Shown here: positions 8,420 through 17,194 of the stretch, piece by piece | How positions within the stretch are numbered: position 1 is the stretch's first letter | Layout: every line of letters starts with the position of its first letter | Assembly: GCF_013409865.1 (NCBI RefSeq) | Contig: NZ_JACCBM010000001.1 | Coordinates: forward strand, 248,001-312,000 | DNA: 64,000 nt | Direction: 5' to 3' | Source: Herbiconiux flava | GTDB taxonomy: Bacteria; Actinomycetota; Actinomycetes; Actinomycetales; Microbacteriaceae | Program-made: the position numbers and the translations under genes | The notes under the pieces: generated by a model | The model's database searches: none | What the model was told of the DNA's origin: nothing | What the model saw: only the letters and a program-made list of their open reading frames with translations

Positions 8420-9823
8420 TCAGGGCAGGAGCCGCGCGAGGGTGCGCACGGCCTCCTCGAAGCGAGACGGGTCGGGCCCCGAGTAGTTGAGGCGCACGAA
8501 GGCCCCCGTGGGCTCGGCCGGGAACCACTCCTCCCCGGGCGAGATCAGCACGCCCGCCGCCGCGCACGCCGCGACGAAGGCAGGCGACTCGACCCCGGGC
8601 GGCAGCTGCAGCCACAGGTTGAGCCCGCCGCGCGGCAGCGCTGTGAGCGTGCCGGCCGGGAGCAGCTCGGTGACGAGGGCCGCCAGGGCGTCGCGGCGGG
8701 CGCGCAGCTGGTCGCGCATCCGGTGCAGATGCGGCTGCCAGCCGGGGGCGGTGACGACCTCGAGCGCCGCCGTCTGCAGCACGCCGCTGACGTAGAGCCC
8801 GTCGACCACGCGGTCGGTGTGGATGCGCGACCGCGCCGGCCCGCGCGCGACCACCGCGGCGACACGGATGCTCGGCGACACGCTCTTCGTGAGCGACCGC
8901 ACCGCCACCACGTGCCCGTCGGGGTCGGTCGCGGCGAGCGGCCGCACGGGCGCGTCGAGCGCGAAGTCGTGCGCCCAGTCGTCCTCGACGAGGAACGCGC
9001 CGTTCGACCGCACCACGTCGAGGATCGCCCGCGCCGACGTCGCCGACCACGTCGAGCCGGTCGGGTTGGCGAAGTGCGGCATCGCATAGAACAGCCGCGC
9101 CCGGGTGCGCTCGAACGCCTCGGCGAGCACGACCGGGTCGACCGCGTCGCCGTCGCGCGGCACCGGCACGATGACGAGCCCGGCCTGGCGGGCGGCCGCG
9201 ATCGCGCCCCAGTAGCCGGGCGACTCCATCACGATCGGGTCTCCGGGCCGGGCCAGCGCCCGGAACACCGACGACAGCGCGCTCTGCCCGCCCGGCATCA
9301 CGAGCACGTCGGCCGCGGTGGGCGCCGAGCCCCCGGCCGGGGCGGCGATCGCGAGATCGGCGGCGAACCACGAACGCAGCTCGGGCAGGCCCGCAGCCGG
9401 TGGCCGGTCGAGCGCCGAGCGGGAGCGGGCCGCCCGGGCGAGCGCGGTCTGCACCGCGCGCACCGGCAGCAGGTCGTCGACCGGGTAGCCGCTGTGAAGG
9501 GCGATCACGTCCTCTCCCGGCGTCTGCATCGTCGAGCCGACGAAGCCGCCGTCGGCGCGGGCCGGGCCGAGCGCGGCGGTCTGCCACGAGTGGTCGGCGC
9601 GCGGGGCCGGGCGGGCGGGGCGCACGAAGGTGCCATCGCCCGGGCGGGACTCGACGAGGCCCTCCCGCACGAGCATCCGCACCGCCTGCTGCACGGTGAC
9701 GGGGCTCGCGGCGAAGCGCGCCGTGAGCGCCCGCGTCGACGGCAGCCGTGCGCCCGCCCGCAGGCCGCCGACCTCGGCGCGGAGGGCGGCGGCGATCCGC
9801 GCCGAACTGCTACTGTCACTCAT
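8420..9823 (-). CDS. MocR-type GntR regulator with aminotransferase fold
   Basis: 467 residues. Residues 1-70 are a GntR winged helix ('RLPSTRALTARFAASPVTVQQAVRMLVREGLVE', 'PGDGTFV'). The rest is a fold-type I aminotransferase domain with 'FANPTGS', 'VEDDWAHDF' and the PLP-binding Lys313 in SLTKS. MocR proteins bind PLP or a PLP adduct and control neighbouring genes, often a divergent transporter or vitamin B6 gene. Here the start codon overlaps that of the divergent EamA transporter gene (shared CATG at 9821-9824), so that gene is the obvious target. A TATCAT -10 box lies 8 bases before the ATG on the minus strand, so the message has little or no leader. Confidence 0.92.
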   Translation of the reverse strand: MSDSSSSARIAAALRAEVGGLRAGARLPSTRALTARFAASPVTVQQAVRMLVREGLVESRPGDGTFVRPARPAPRADHSWQTAALGPARADGGFVGSTMQTPGEDVIALHSGYPVDDLLPVRAVQTALARAARSRSALDRPPAAGLPELRSWFAADLAIAAPAGGSAPTAADVLVMPGGQSALSSVFRALARPGDPIVMESPGYWGAIAAARQAGLVIVPVPRDGDAVDPVVLAEAFERTRARLFYAMPHFANPTGSTWSATSARAILDVVRSNGAFLVEDDWAHDFALDAPVRPLAATDPDGHVVAVRSLTKSVSPSIRVAAVVARGPARSRIHTDRVVDGLYVSGVLQTAALEVVTAPGWQPHLHRMRDQLRARRDALAALVTELLPAGTLTALPRGGLNLWLQLPPGVESPAFVAACAAAGVLISPGEEWFPAEPTGAFVRLNYSGPDPSRFEEAVRTLARLLP

Positions 9824-9842
9824 GAAGGCTGATGATAGCGCT
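9811..9842. promoter_or_regulatory. Overlapping divergent promoters and shared start region (MocR / EamA)
   Basis: On the plus strand TACTGT (9811-9816) lies 5 bases before ATG 9822. On the minus strand TATCAT lies 8 bases before ATG 9823. Each -10 box sits inside the coding start of the opposite gene, and the two start codons overlap by two bases. Polymerase at one promoter should block the other. A palindrome AGCGCT lies next to the minus-strand box and could be part of the regulator's operator. Confidence 0.5.
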
Positions 9843-10874
9843 ACTCCCCCGCCCCTGACGCTGCTACCGGATGCACGGGGCGCCCGTCCCGCCACGAGCA
9901 CTCCCGGCGCCGACCCCGCCGCCCGTCCGGCCACGGTGACACCGACGGCCGACCCCGCACCGCGACGCGGCGGTGGTCGCCCGTCGCTCGCGCCCGGTCT
10001 CGTCTGGGGCTTCCTCGGCGTGCTCGCCTTCTCGTTCACGCTGCCGTTCACGAGGGTGGCCGTGGCGACGCTGGATCCGCTGTTCGTGGGAGCGGGACGC
10101 GCCGTCGTGGCGGCGCTGCTCGCCGCGATGGTGCTGCTGGCCACCCGCTCGCGGCCCCCGGCGCGACGGCTGTGGCCGCGGATCGCCGTGGTCGCGGCCG
10201 GCGTCGTGGTCGGGTTCCCGTTCCTGACGTCGTTCGCGCTGCAGACGTCCCCGGCGGCGCACGGAGCGGTGGTGATCGGGCTGCTCCCGGCCGCGACCGC
10301 CGCCGTCGCGGTGCTGCGCGGGCGGGAGCTGCCGAGCCGGCTGTTCTGGGTGGCGTCGATCGCGGGGGCGGTGGCCGTCGTGGGCTTCACCGTCGTGTCG
10401 TCGGGCGGGTTCGGCGGGCTCCACCTCAGCGATCTGCTGCTGCTGGGGGCGGTGGTGGCCGCGTCCGTCGGATACGCCGAGGGCGGGCTGCTGGCTCGCG
10501 AGATCGGGTCGTGGCAGGTGATCTGCTGGGCGCTGGTGATCGCGGCACCGCTGATGGCGGTGCTGACGGGGGTGTCGCTGGTCGCGCATCCGCTCGCCCT
10601 GACCGGCGTGGGGATCGACGGCTGGCTCGCCTTCGCCTACGTCAGCGCGATCAGCATGTTCCTCGGGTTCTTCGCCTGGTACCGGGGGCTCGGCATCGGG
10701 CCGATCGCCACGGTCAGCCAGATGCAGCTGGTGCAGCCCGTGCTGACGATCGTGTGGGCGGCGCTGCTGCTCGGCGAGCCCCTCACCGCCGTGACGCTCG
10801 GAGGCGCGGCCGTCGTGGTGGCGTGTGCGGCCCTCGCGGTCCGCTCCCGCGTGACCCGCGCATCCCGCCCCTGA
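9822..10874 (+). CDS. EamA/DMT family transporter
   Basis: 350 residues. After a hydrophilic, Pro/Ala-rich tail of about 48 residues come ten predicted membrane segments in two EamA halves, beginning 'LVWGFLGVLAFSFTLPFTRVAV' and ending with 'MQLVQPVLTIVWAALLLGE', the usual DMT pattern before the last helix. Such proteins export or import small metabolites, often amino acids. The ligand is unknown, but the divergent MocR regulator suggests an amino acid, amine or B6-related compound. ATG 9822 is chosen for the TACTGT box; GTG 9936 is an alternative that would remove the tail. Confidence 0.87.
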   Translation: MKADDSATPPPLTLLPDARGARPATSTPGADPAARPATVTPTADPAPRRGGGRPSLAPGLVWGFLGVLAFSFTLPFTRVAVATLDPLFVGAGRAVVAALLAAMVLLATRSRPPARRLWPRIAVVAAGVVVGFPFLTSFALQTSPAAHGAVVIGLLPAATAAVAVLRGRELPSRLFWVASIAGAVAVVGFTVVSSGGFGGLHLSDLLLLGAVVAASVGYAEGGLLAREIGSWQVICWALVIAAPLMAVLTGVSLVAHPLALTGVGIDGWLAFAYVSAISMFLGFFAWYRGLGIGPIATVSQMQLVQPVLTIVWAALLLGEPLTAVTLGGAAVVVACAALAVRSRVTRASRP

Positions 10875-10884
10875 CCGTGGGCGG

Positions 10885-10954
10885 CTGAGTCGCGGCAGAA
10901 CGTCGCGAAAAGCGCTGAGTCGCGGCGAACGGCAGCAGTTCGGCGCGACTCAGC
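10885..10954. repeat. Intergenic GAGTCGCG-type inverted repeat, copy A
   Basis: Between the convergent EamA and fprA genes lie two direct copies starting CTGAGTCGCGGC (10885 and 10915). The second pairs with an inverted copy: arms 10914-10930 and 10938-10954 are 17 bases long with one mismatch and enclose a 7-base loop. A related element (CGAGTCGCG-C/G-CGAA inverted) lies at 41848-41914, also between convergent genes. The pattern suggests a dispersed palindromic repeat that may also act as terminator. Confidence 0.75.
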
Positions 10955-10964
10955 GAGGGGCGCC

Positions 10965-12323
10965 TCAGGCGCGGGAGATTGCGACCATCTCGTCGCGGGG
11001 GACGACCTTGACGCGCAGGCGCTGGTGCGCATCCGCAGCGCCGAGGGCCAGCTCGTGCTCGTCGAGCTTGTGCCAGCCGTCGAGGTCGGTGTACTCGATG
11101 CCGCGCGACGAGAGCAGGGCCGGGATCGACTCCTCGGCGGGGTCGGCCGGCGACCACCAGTTGGCCTGGTCGCGCACGAGGTGCGAGAGCGTCTCCATGG
11201 CGTCGGACTTGGTGTGGCCGATCAGGCCGACCGGGCCGCGCTTGATCCAACCCGTGGCGTAGACGCCGGGCACGATCTCGTTGTGCTCGTCGAGCACCTG
11301 GCCCTCGTGGTTCGGGATGACGCCGTGCTGCTCGTCGAACGGGATCTCGTCGAGCGGCGAGCCGAAGTAGCCGACCGCTCGGTAGAGCGCCTGGATCGGC
11401 ACCTCGCGGATCTCGCCCGTGCCGACCACGCCGCCCGCGCCGTCGGGACGCGTGCGTTCGTAGCGGAGGGCGGCCACCCGGCCGGCGCCGTCGGACTCGA
11501 CCGAGAGCGGCTTCGCCCAGAAGTGCAGGTGCAGCCGGCGCGAGGCCTGCCCCACGGGGCGCGTGCGCCACTGGTTCAGCACCTTGTTGATCACGAAGAC
11601 CTGCTTGTTCGTCTCGATCGCGGCCTTCGACGCCTCGTCGAGCTCGAAGTCCTCGTCGTGCACGATCATGTCGACGTCGTTCATCTCACCGAGCTCGCGC
11701 AGCTCGAGCGGGGTGAACTTCACCTGCGCCGGCCCGCGGCGGCCGAACACGTGCACGTCGGTCACGGGCGAGGCCTTGAGCCCCTCATAGACGTTGGTGG
11801 GGATCTCGGTGACGAGCAGGTCGTCGGCGTGCTTGGCCAGGATGCGCGACACGTCGAGCGCCACGTTGCCGTTGCCGATCACGGCGACCGACTGCGCCTC
11901 GAGCGGCCAGGTGCGCGGCACGTCGGGGTGCCCGTCGAACCAGCTCACGAAGTCGGCAGCCCCATAAGAGCCGGACAGGTCGATGCCCGGGATGTCGAGC
12001 GAGGCGTCGCGGATCGCGCCGGTCGAGAAGATCACGGCGTTGTAGTGCTTCTTCAGGTCGTCGAGGGTGATGTCGACGCCGTAGCTCACGTTGCCGAAGA
12101 AGCGGATGACGCCCGAGTCGAGCACCTCGCGCAGCGCGTTGATGATGCCTTTGATGCGCGGGTGGTCGGGTGCGACGCCGTAGCGCACGAGGCCGTAGGG
12201 GGCGGGCAGCTGCTCGAACAGGTCGATCGAGACGTCGAAGTGACGCTCGGCCTTCACGAGGAGGTCGGCGGCGTAGATGCCGGCGGGGCCGGCTCCGACG
12301 ATGGCCAAACGGAGCTTGGTCAC
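10965..12323 (-). CDS. fprA: Ferredoxin/adrenodoxin-type NADP+ reductase (FprA-like)
   Basis: 452 residues from GTG 12323. The N-terminal FAD Rossmann motif is 'RLAIVGAGPAGIYAADLLVK'. 'PYGLVRYGVAPDHPRIKGI' is typical of the adrenodoxin-reductase family. A second nucleotide site, 'VAVIGNGNVALDVSRIL', binds NADP. 'FGRRGPAQVKFTPLELREL' and the C-terminal 'GVYATGWIKRGPVGLIGHTK' complete the family pattern. The enzyme moves electrons between NADPH and ferredoxin and is cytoplasmic. It is close to the menaquinone genes on the same strand, 89 bases downstream of the polyprenyl synthase gene, without an overlap. AGGAA upstream of the GTG serves as ribosome binding site. Confidence 0.94.
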   Translation of the reverse strand: MTKLRLAIVGAGPAGIYAADLLVKAERHFDVSIDLFEQLPAPYGLVRYGVAPDHPRIKGIINALREVLDSGVIRFFGNVSYGVDITLDDLKKHYNAVIFSTGAIRDASLDIPGIDLSGSYGAADFVSWFDGHPDVPRTWPLEAQSVAVIGNGNVALDVSRILAKHADDLLVTEIPTNVYEGLKASPVTDVHVFGRRGPAQVKFTPLELRELGEMNDVDMIVHDEDFELDEASKAAIETNKQVFVINKVLNQWRTRPVGQASRRLHLHFWAKPLSVESDGAGRVAALRYERTRPDGAGGVVGTGEIREVPIQALYRAVGYFGSPLDEIPFDEQHGVIPNHEGQVLDEHNEIVPGVYATGWIKRGPVGLIGHTKSDAMETLSHLVRDQANWWSPADPAEESIPALLSSRGIEYTDLDGWHKLDEHELALGAADAHQRLRVKVVPRDEMVAISRA

Positions 12324-12412
12324 GGTGAGTTCCTATCGGTGGTCGGGCGGCGGGGCCGGCCGGGTGTGCAGGTGAAACGGTCCAGGTGAAACGGGTGACG
12401 GATGCGCGAGCC

Positions 12413-13474
12413 TCAGCTCGTGCGCTCCACCACGGTCTCGGCGAACCGCACGAGGGTCTTCTTCACGGTGCCCGAGGGCAGCGGGTCGAGCGCGGCGATG
12501 GCCTCGCGGGCGTAGCGGTGCGCCTCCTCGACGGTGCGGCGGGTGACCGGATGCTCGCGCAGCAGCCGGATCGCCTCGTCGGAGTCGTCGGGCGCGGCGC
12601 TCGCCAGCTCGTCGGGCTGGATGCGCGCGAGCAGCGCGGCGGCGGCCGGATCGGTCGCGGCGAGCTGACGCAGGTACAGCACCGGAAGCGTGGCGACACC
12701 GGCACGGATGTCGGTGCCCGGCGTCTTGCCCGTGTCGTCGGCCGACGGCGCGATGTCGAGCACGTCGTCGACGAGCTGGAAGGCGATGCCGACCTTCTCG
12801 CCGAACACCCGCACCGGCTCCTCGAAGGCGGCGGGGGCGTTGGAGAAGATGATGCCGAGCTGGGCCGAGGCCGCGATCAGCGACCCGGTCTTGTCGGCGA
12901 GCACCGCGATGTAGTGGTCGACCTGGTTCTCGCCCTCGGCCGGGCCGAGGGTCTCCTTGAGCTGGCCGAGGCAGAGCCGCTCGAAGGTGTCGGCCTGCAG
13001 GCGGATGGCCCGCTCCCCGAGCAGGGCGAGCAGGGCGCTGGCCCGCGCGAACAGGAGGTCGCCGGTGAGGATCGCGATCGAGTTGCCCCAGACGTACTGG
13101 GCGCTCGGCACCCCGCGGCGCTGGTCGGCGTCGTCCATCACGTCGTCGTGGTAGAGCGAGGCGAGATGGGTGAGCTCGATCGAGGCGGCCGCGGTGATGA
13201 CCTCGTCGGTGATGCCGTCGCCGAGCTGGGCGGTGAGGAAGGCGAGGATGGGGCGCACACGCTTGCCACCCGCCTCGAGCAGGTAGCGGGCGACGACGTC
13301 GACGAGGCCGCCGGAGAAGTGCGTCTCGGAACCCAGGCGCGCCTCGAGGGTCTCGATGCCCTCCTCGATCAGTCGCGCGGTGCGCCGATCCTCGCCGGTG
13401 GAGAACAGGCGGTCGGCGAGCGAGAGCGGGGTCGACCGGCCGGTGGCGCGGCGAAGACTGGAGGTCACGGACAC
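12413..13474 (-). CDS. Polyprenyl diphosphate synthase (menaquinone side chain)
   Basis: 353 residues from GTG 13474. Both aspartate-rich motifs are present: DDVMD at 110-114 and DDVLD at 236-240, with the substrate-binding GGKR (69-72) and 'DKTGSL'. The enzyme condenses isopentenyl diphosphate units with an allylic primer into a long all-trans chain. Its start lies 3 bases from the stop of menG on the same strand, so the two form an operon, and the product is probably the prenyl tail used for menaquinone. Chain length cannot be read reliably; heptaprenyl to nonaprenyl would be usual in actinobacteria. Confidence 0.92.
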   Translation of the reverse strand: MSVTSSLRRATGRSTPLSLADRLFSTGEDRRTARLIEEGIETLEARLGSETHFSGGLVDVVARYLLEAGGKRVRPILAFLTAQLGDGITDEVITAAASIELTHLASLYHDDVMDDADQRRGVPSAQYVWGNSIAILTGDLLFARASALLALLGERAIRLQADTFERLCLGQLKETLGPAEGENQVDHYIAVLADKTGSLIAASAQLGIIFSNAPAAFEEPVRVFGEKVGIAFQLVDDVLDIAPSADDTGKTPGTDIRAGVATLPVLYLRQLAATDPAAAALLARIQPDELASAAPDDSDEAIRLLREHPVTRRTVEEAHRYAREAIAALDPLPSGTVKKTLVRFAETVVERTS

Positions 13475-13477
13475 AGC

Positions 13478-14191
13478 CTACTTATTTCCGGGTAGCGGCT
13501 TGGTGCCGCGGTGCAGCGCGACGATGCCGGCGCTGAGGTCGCGGTGGCCGACGTCGACGAAGCCGGTCTCGCGCAGCCAGCCTGCGAGCGTCTTCTGGTC
13601 TGGCCAGTTGGCGATCGACTCGAAGAGGTAGTCGTAGGCGGCGTCGTTCGACGAGACGGCCTTGGCGACGGCGGGCATGACGTTCCTGAGGTACCAGTAG
13701 TAGGCGCCGCGCAGCGGCTTCACCGGGCGCGAGAACTCGCAGACGACGATACGGCCGCCGGGTGCGGTGACCCGGTACAGCTCGGCGAGCGCCACCTTCG
13801 GGTCGACGATGTTGCGCAGACCGAACGAGATGGTGACGGCGTCGAAGGAGTCGTCCTCGAACGGCAGATCCATGCCGTCGGCCACGACGAAGTCGATGTT
13901 CGGGACGCGGGCCTGCCGTCGCTTCCCGACCTCGATCATGCCGGGCGAGAAGTCGGCGGCGGTCACGTGGGCTCCGCTCGCGGCGAGCGAGGCGCTCGAG
14001 GTGCCGGTGCCGGCGGCGAGGTCGAGGATGCGCTCCCCCGGCCGCGGGTTCACGGCACGGGTGGTGGCCACCCGCCAGAGCGCCGCGTTGCCGACGGAGA
14101 GCACATTGTTGCTGCGGTCGTAGCCGGCCGCCACCTGGTCGAACATGGCGGAGACCTGCTCGGGTCGTTTGGTGAGGTCTGCCTTAGTCAC
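13478..14191 (-). CDS. menG: Demethylmenaquinone methyltransferase
   Basis: 237 residues. The opening 'VSAMFDQVAAGYDRSNNVLS' and the motifs 'LDLAAGTGTSS' (SAM binding) and 'ISFGLRNIVDPKVAL' are the UbiE/MenG signatures. It methylates demethylmenaquinone in the last step of menaquinone synthesis. The start is GTG 14191 with TAGACT 6 bases upstream, so the mRNA is leaderless. It is the first gene of a minus-strand operon with the polyprenyl synthase, and divergent from menF, which makes the first committed intermediate. Confidence 0.95.
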   Translation of the reverse strand: MTKADLTKRPEQVSAMFDQVAAGYDRSNNVLSVGNAALWRVATTRAVNPRPGERILDLAAGTGTSSASLAASGAHVTAADFSPGMIEVGKRRQARVPNIDFVVADGMDLPFEDDSFDAVTISFGLRNIVDPKVALAELYRVTAPGGRIVVCEFSRPVKPLRGAYYWYLRNVMPAVAKAVSSNDAAYDYLFESIANWPDQKTLAGWLRETGFVDVGHRDLSAGIVALHRGTKPLPGNK

Positions 14192-14197
14192 GTTCCC

Positions 14198-14203
14198 AGT
14201 CTA
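14198..14203 (-). promoter_or_regulatory. -10 box of menG (leaderless start)
   Basis: TAGACT on the minus strand is followed by 6 bases and GTG 14191. The same box and spacing occur in front of the GntR gene at 35560-35565. Confidence 0.65.
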
Positions 14204-14320
14204 GATTCAGTTGGCTCGGAGCGGCGGCCGGAGGTTACATTCACCGGTCGAGCACAGCTCGCCCGGCGCTGGCGTCGCAGCGTCGGTCCGCAGGACCGCC
14301 GCCCGTAGCTCCAGCGCGCG

Positions 14321-14326
14321 TAAGCT
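14321..14326 (+). promoter_or_regulatory. -10 box of menF (leaderless start)
   Basis: TAAGCT is followed by 7 bases and GTG 14334. It supports this start over an in-frame ATG at 14211, which would overlap the menG promoter. Confidence 0.62.
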
Positions 14327-14333
14327 CGACAAC

Positions 14334-15584
14334 GTGAGCGATTCCGCAGTCCCGACCGTTCCGCGCCTGATCGTCGAGACCCACCCGGTCGACGACGTGA
14401 AGCTGCTCATCCCCCTGATCGACCCGCGTCATCCGCTGGTCTGGCTGCGCAAAGGCCAGGGCATGGCCGGCATCGGCGAGGCCCTGCGGCTCGAGTTCGG
14501 CGGGGCGGGGCGGATGCTCGACGCCTGCGCCGCGTGGAAGGACGTCGTGGCGGCCGCCCGGGTCACCGACCCCGTGAAGCTGCCCGGCTCGGGCCTGATC
14601 GCCTTCGGCACCTTCGCCTTCGCCGACGACTCCGCCGCCACCAGCACCCTGATCGTGCCGCGCGTCGTGATCGGCAAGCGCGACGGCCGCTTCTGGGTCA
14701 CGAAGGTGCGCGTCGAGGGCTCGGACGAGCCTCTGCCCACCGCGATGACCCGGCCGCTCGGCCCCGAGTACCGGCTCACGCTGCTGCCGGGCGAGGTCTC
14801 GGCCGACGGCTTCCGCGCCTCGGTCGACGCCGCCGTCGAGCGCATCTCCGCCCAGGAGCTCGACAAGGTCGTGCTCGCCCGTGACCTCGTGGGGCACCTG
14901 CCGGCCGGGGCCGACCTGCGCCGCCCGCTCACCGACCTCGCCCTCGGCTACCCCGACTGCTGGACCTACGCCGTCGACGGCTTCGTCGGCTCCAGTCCCG
15001 AGACTCTCGTGCGGGTCTCGCACGGCACCGTCAGCGCGCGCGTGCTCGCGGGCACCACGGCGCGGGGGGCGGATGCGCAGGCCGACCACGATCAGGCGGT
15101 CGCACTTGCGACCTCCCCGAAAGACCTCGACGAGCACGGTTTCGCGGTCTCCAGCGTGCTCGCGGCCCTCCGTCCGCACAGCCGCAGCCTCACCACGAGC
15201 GAGCTGCCGTTCACGCTGAAGCTGCCGAACCTCTGGCACCTGGCGAGCGATGTGGAGGGCGTGCTCTCCGACGGCTCGACCTCGCTCGACCTGATCGCCG
15301 CGCTGCACCCCACCGCCGCCGTGGCGGGCACCCCGACCGAGACGGCGCTGCGGGTCATCCACGAGCTCGAGCCCTTCGATCGTGGGCGCTACGCCGGGCC
15401 CGTGGGCTGGGTGGGCGCCGACGGCGACGGCGAGTGGGCCGTGGCGCTGCGCTCGGCGCAGGTCGACGAGGCGGGCGACATCACCGCCTACGCGGGCTGC
15501 GGCATCGTCGCCGACTCGGATGCGGAGCGGGAGTACCTCGAGACGAAGATGAAGTTCCGCCCGATCGTCGAGGCCTTCGGCTAG
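14334..15584 (+). CDS. menF: Isochorismate synthase
   Basis: 416 residues. The C-terminal half is a chorismate-binding domain with 'VVLARDLVG', 'SSPETLVRVSHGTVSARVLA' followed by GTTARG, 'LHPTAAVAGTP', 'FDRGRYAGPVGW' and 'AYAGCGIVADSDAEREYLET'. It converts chorismate to isochorismate, the entry into menaquinone synthesis. Divergent from menG, with both promoters in the 142 bases between. A siderophore-type isochorismate synthase (EntC/DhbC) is possible by motif alone, but the menG neighbourhood favours menaquinone. The last codons and stop lie in a 10-bp tandem duplication. Confidence 0.9.
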   Translation: MSDSAVPTVPRLIVETHPVDDVKLLIPLIDPRHPLVWLRKGQGMAGIGEALRLEFGGAGRMLDACAAWKDVVAAARVTDPVKLPGSGLIAFGTFAFADDSAATSTLIVPRVVIGKRDGRFWVTKVRVEGSDEPLPTAMTRPLGPEYRLTLLPGEVSADGFRASVDAAVERISAQELDKVVLARDLVGHLPAGADLRRPLTDLALGYPDCWTYAVDGFVGSSPETLVRVSHGTVSARVLAGTTARGADAQADHDQAVALATSPKDLDEHGFAVSSVLAALRPHSRSLTTSELPFTLKLPNLWHLASDVEGVLSDGSTSLDLIAALHPTAAVAGTPTETALRVIHELEPFDRGRYAGPVGWVGADGDGEWAVALRSAQVDEAGDITAYAGCGIVADSDAEREYLETKMKFRPIVEAFG

Positions 15585-15594
15585 CTTCGGCTAG
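15575..15594. repeat. 10-bp tandem duplication carrying two convergent stop codons
   Basis: CTTCGGCTAG occurs twice in direct succession (15575-15584, 15585-15594). The first TAG is the menF stop. The second copy supplies the minus-strand TAG of the convergent secreted-protein gene. Confidence 0.8.
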
Positions 15595-16301
15595 GCCGGT
15601 GTCACGGCGAGCGTCGCCGAGAACGGGTTGTAGATGACGATGAACTGCTCGTCGTCGGGGGTCGCCTTGACGGTGCCCGCCGCCGAGCCGGCATCGATCG
15701 TGATGCCCGGCACCACGAAGGTGCCGATCGAGGCGGCCGTGCCGGAGCCGCGCGTCCACTCCACCGACACGGAGTCCGGCCCCGAATAGCCGGCGGGATA
15801 GCTCAGTCGCACGTCGGGGAGGAACGAACCGCGGCTGCTGATCGACCCGGGCTGCGGCGGCAGGGCCCACCCGCTGCCGACGCGGGCGGCGGTCACCGCA
15901 TCCGTCGTCCAGGTGATGCTGCCCGTGTCCTGCTCGCCGGTCCGCACCTGCACGGTGAAGCTGCCGCTCCGGAGCCCGTCGGCCGACGCGATGATCGAGC
16001 CTGTCGCCGAGCCCACGGGGCAGTGCACCCCGCTGAGGGTGAAGCCGCCCTGGGCGTCGACCTGCGCACTCGCAGGGCCACCGAATCCGGCCGGATAGGT
16101 GAACAGCACCCGGTCCGCACCCGGCGCGCTTCCCGAGACGGCGAGCCGCTGATCGCGCGATGCGGCTATCACGACGGACGGAGCGAACGCGACGGCGTCG
16201 GCCGAGGCGGCCTGCGCCGGTGTGGCGACAGCGAGCGCGATGACGGGAACCGCCCAGGCGGACACTCCCAGGGCGGTTCGGCGGCTGATCTCTGAGGTCA
16301 T
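15591..16301 (-). CDS. Secreted protein with twin-Arg-like signal, unknown function
   Basis: 236 residues. The start MTSEISRRTALGVSAWAVPV, followed by a hydrophobic stretch and 'ATPAQAASA', is a signal peptide with a Tat-like RR pair. The mature part is beta-rich without catalytic motifs. Two similar segments contain 'LFTYPAGFGGPASAQVDAQG' and 'RLSYPAGYSGPDSVSVEW', suggesting a duplicated Ig-like or surface-layer beta domain. I do not recognise the family. ATG 16301 is chosen because the signal peptide begins there, although the frame stays open far upstream. Confidence 0.72.
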   Translation of the reverse strand: MTSEISRRTALGVSAWAVPVIALAVATPAQAASADAVAFAPSVVIAASRDQRLAVSGSAPGADRVLFTYPAGFGGPASAQVDAQGGFTLSGVHCPVGSATGSIIASADGLRSGSFTVQVRTGEQDTGSITWTTDAVTAARVGSGWALPPQPGSISSRGSFLPDVRLSYPAGYSGPDSVSVEWTRGSGTAASIGTFVVPGITIDAGSAAGTVKATPDDEQFIVIYNPFSATLAVTPA

Positions 16302-16359
16302 ACCTGACGGTAGCCCGCCGCGTGATCCCGGGGATGCCGGGGTCTTCACCCCCTTGTGG

Positions 16360-16377
16360 TGCCCCTCGACAGGGGCA
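16360..16377. other. Hairpin in the divergent intergenic region
   Basis: TGCCCCT and AGGGGCA pair around the loop CGAC in the 204-base region between the secreted-protein gene (minus) and the FAS1 gene (plus). It could be an operator or part of the FAS1 leader. No convincing -10/-35 pair was found in this region. Confidence 0.4.
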
Positions 16378-16505
16378 GGCCGCAAAAGAATTTCGGATCT
16401 TTTCCAATCCGGCTCCCGGGGGCTTCCGAAGACCTTCTGAAGGCACGGACCGCTGAAAACCAAGGTCAGCGCCCGTTTTTTCCCATTCCTCAAAGGAGAA
16501 CAGTC

Positions 16506-17180
16506 ATGCGTATCACCAAGCGCTCCACCCTCACCGCCCTCGCCATCGCCGCCGTCGCCACCTTCGGCCTCGCCGGCTGTTCGGGCGGCTCGAGCACCAC
16601 CGCCACCACCGAGGAGTCCAGCGCCCCGTCGTCGGCCGCCTCCACCCCCTCGCCCTCCATGGAGTCGATGGACCCGATGGCGAACCTCGTCGGCTCCGGC
16701 TGCGCCGCCTACGCCGAGGCCGTCCCGGACGGTGCCGGCTCGGTCGAGGGCATGTCGCTCGACCCCGTGGCCACCGCCGCGTCGAACAACCCGCTCCTGA
16801 AGACCCTCACCGCTGCGGTCTCCGGTGGAGTGAACCCCGACGTCAACCTGGTCGACACCCTGAACTCCGGTGAGTTCACCGTCTTCGCCCCCGTCGACGA
16901 CGCGTTCGCCAAGATCGACGCCGCGACCCTCGACACGCTGAAGACCCCGGAAGGCGCCCCGACGCTGACCTCGATCCTCACCTACCACGTGATCCCCGGC
17001 CAGCTCACCCCTGACGAGATCGTCGGAACCCACAAGACCGTCCAGGGTGGCGAGGTCACCGTCGAAGGCAGCGGAGACGCGCTGACCGTCAACGGTTCCA
17101 CCAACGTCATCTGCGGTGGCGTCCAGACCGCCAACGCGACCGTGTACCTCATCGACTCGGTGCTGATGCCCCCCATGTAA
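16506..17180 (+). CDS. Fasciclin (FAS1) domain lipoprotein
   Basis: 224 residues. Signal peptide with lipobox FGLAGC (Cys25), then a Ser/Thr/Pro linker and one FAS1 domain: '[14 protein letters not shown]', '[20 protein letters not shown]', '[19 protein letters not shown]' and the closing '[12 protein letters not shown]'. FAS1 domains mediate adhesion or ligand binding at the cell surface; mycobacterial MPT70/83 are related secreted proteins. ATG 16506 has a strong AAGGAGAA site, unlike the many leaderless genes here, which fits a highly translated surface protein. A terminator follows. Confidence 0.93.
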   Translation: MRITKRSTLTALAIAAVATFGLAGCSGGSSTTATTEESSAPSSAASTPSPSMESMDPMANLVGSGCAAYAEAVPDGAGSVEGMSLDPVATAASNNPLLKTLTAAVSGGVNPDVNLVDTLNSGEFTVFAPVDDAFAKIDAATLDTLKTPEGAPTLTSILTYHVIPGQLTPDEIVGTHKTVQGGEVTVEGSGDALTVNGSTNVICGGVQTANATVYLIDSVLMPPM

Positions 17181-17194
17181 TCCCCTTTCTCCAC

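Noticed and set aside
9630..9821. Longer N-terminus for the EamA transporter starting at 9630
   Set aside because: It would overlap the DNA-binding domain of the MocR gene for nearly 200 bases. The promoter box at 9811-9816 favours ATG 9822.
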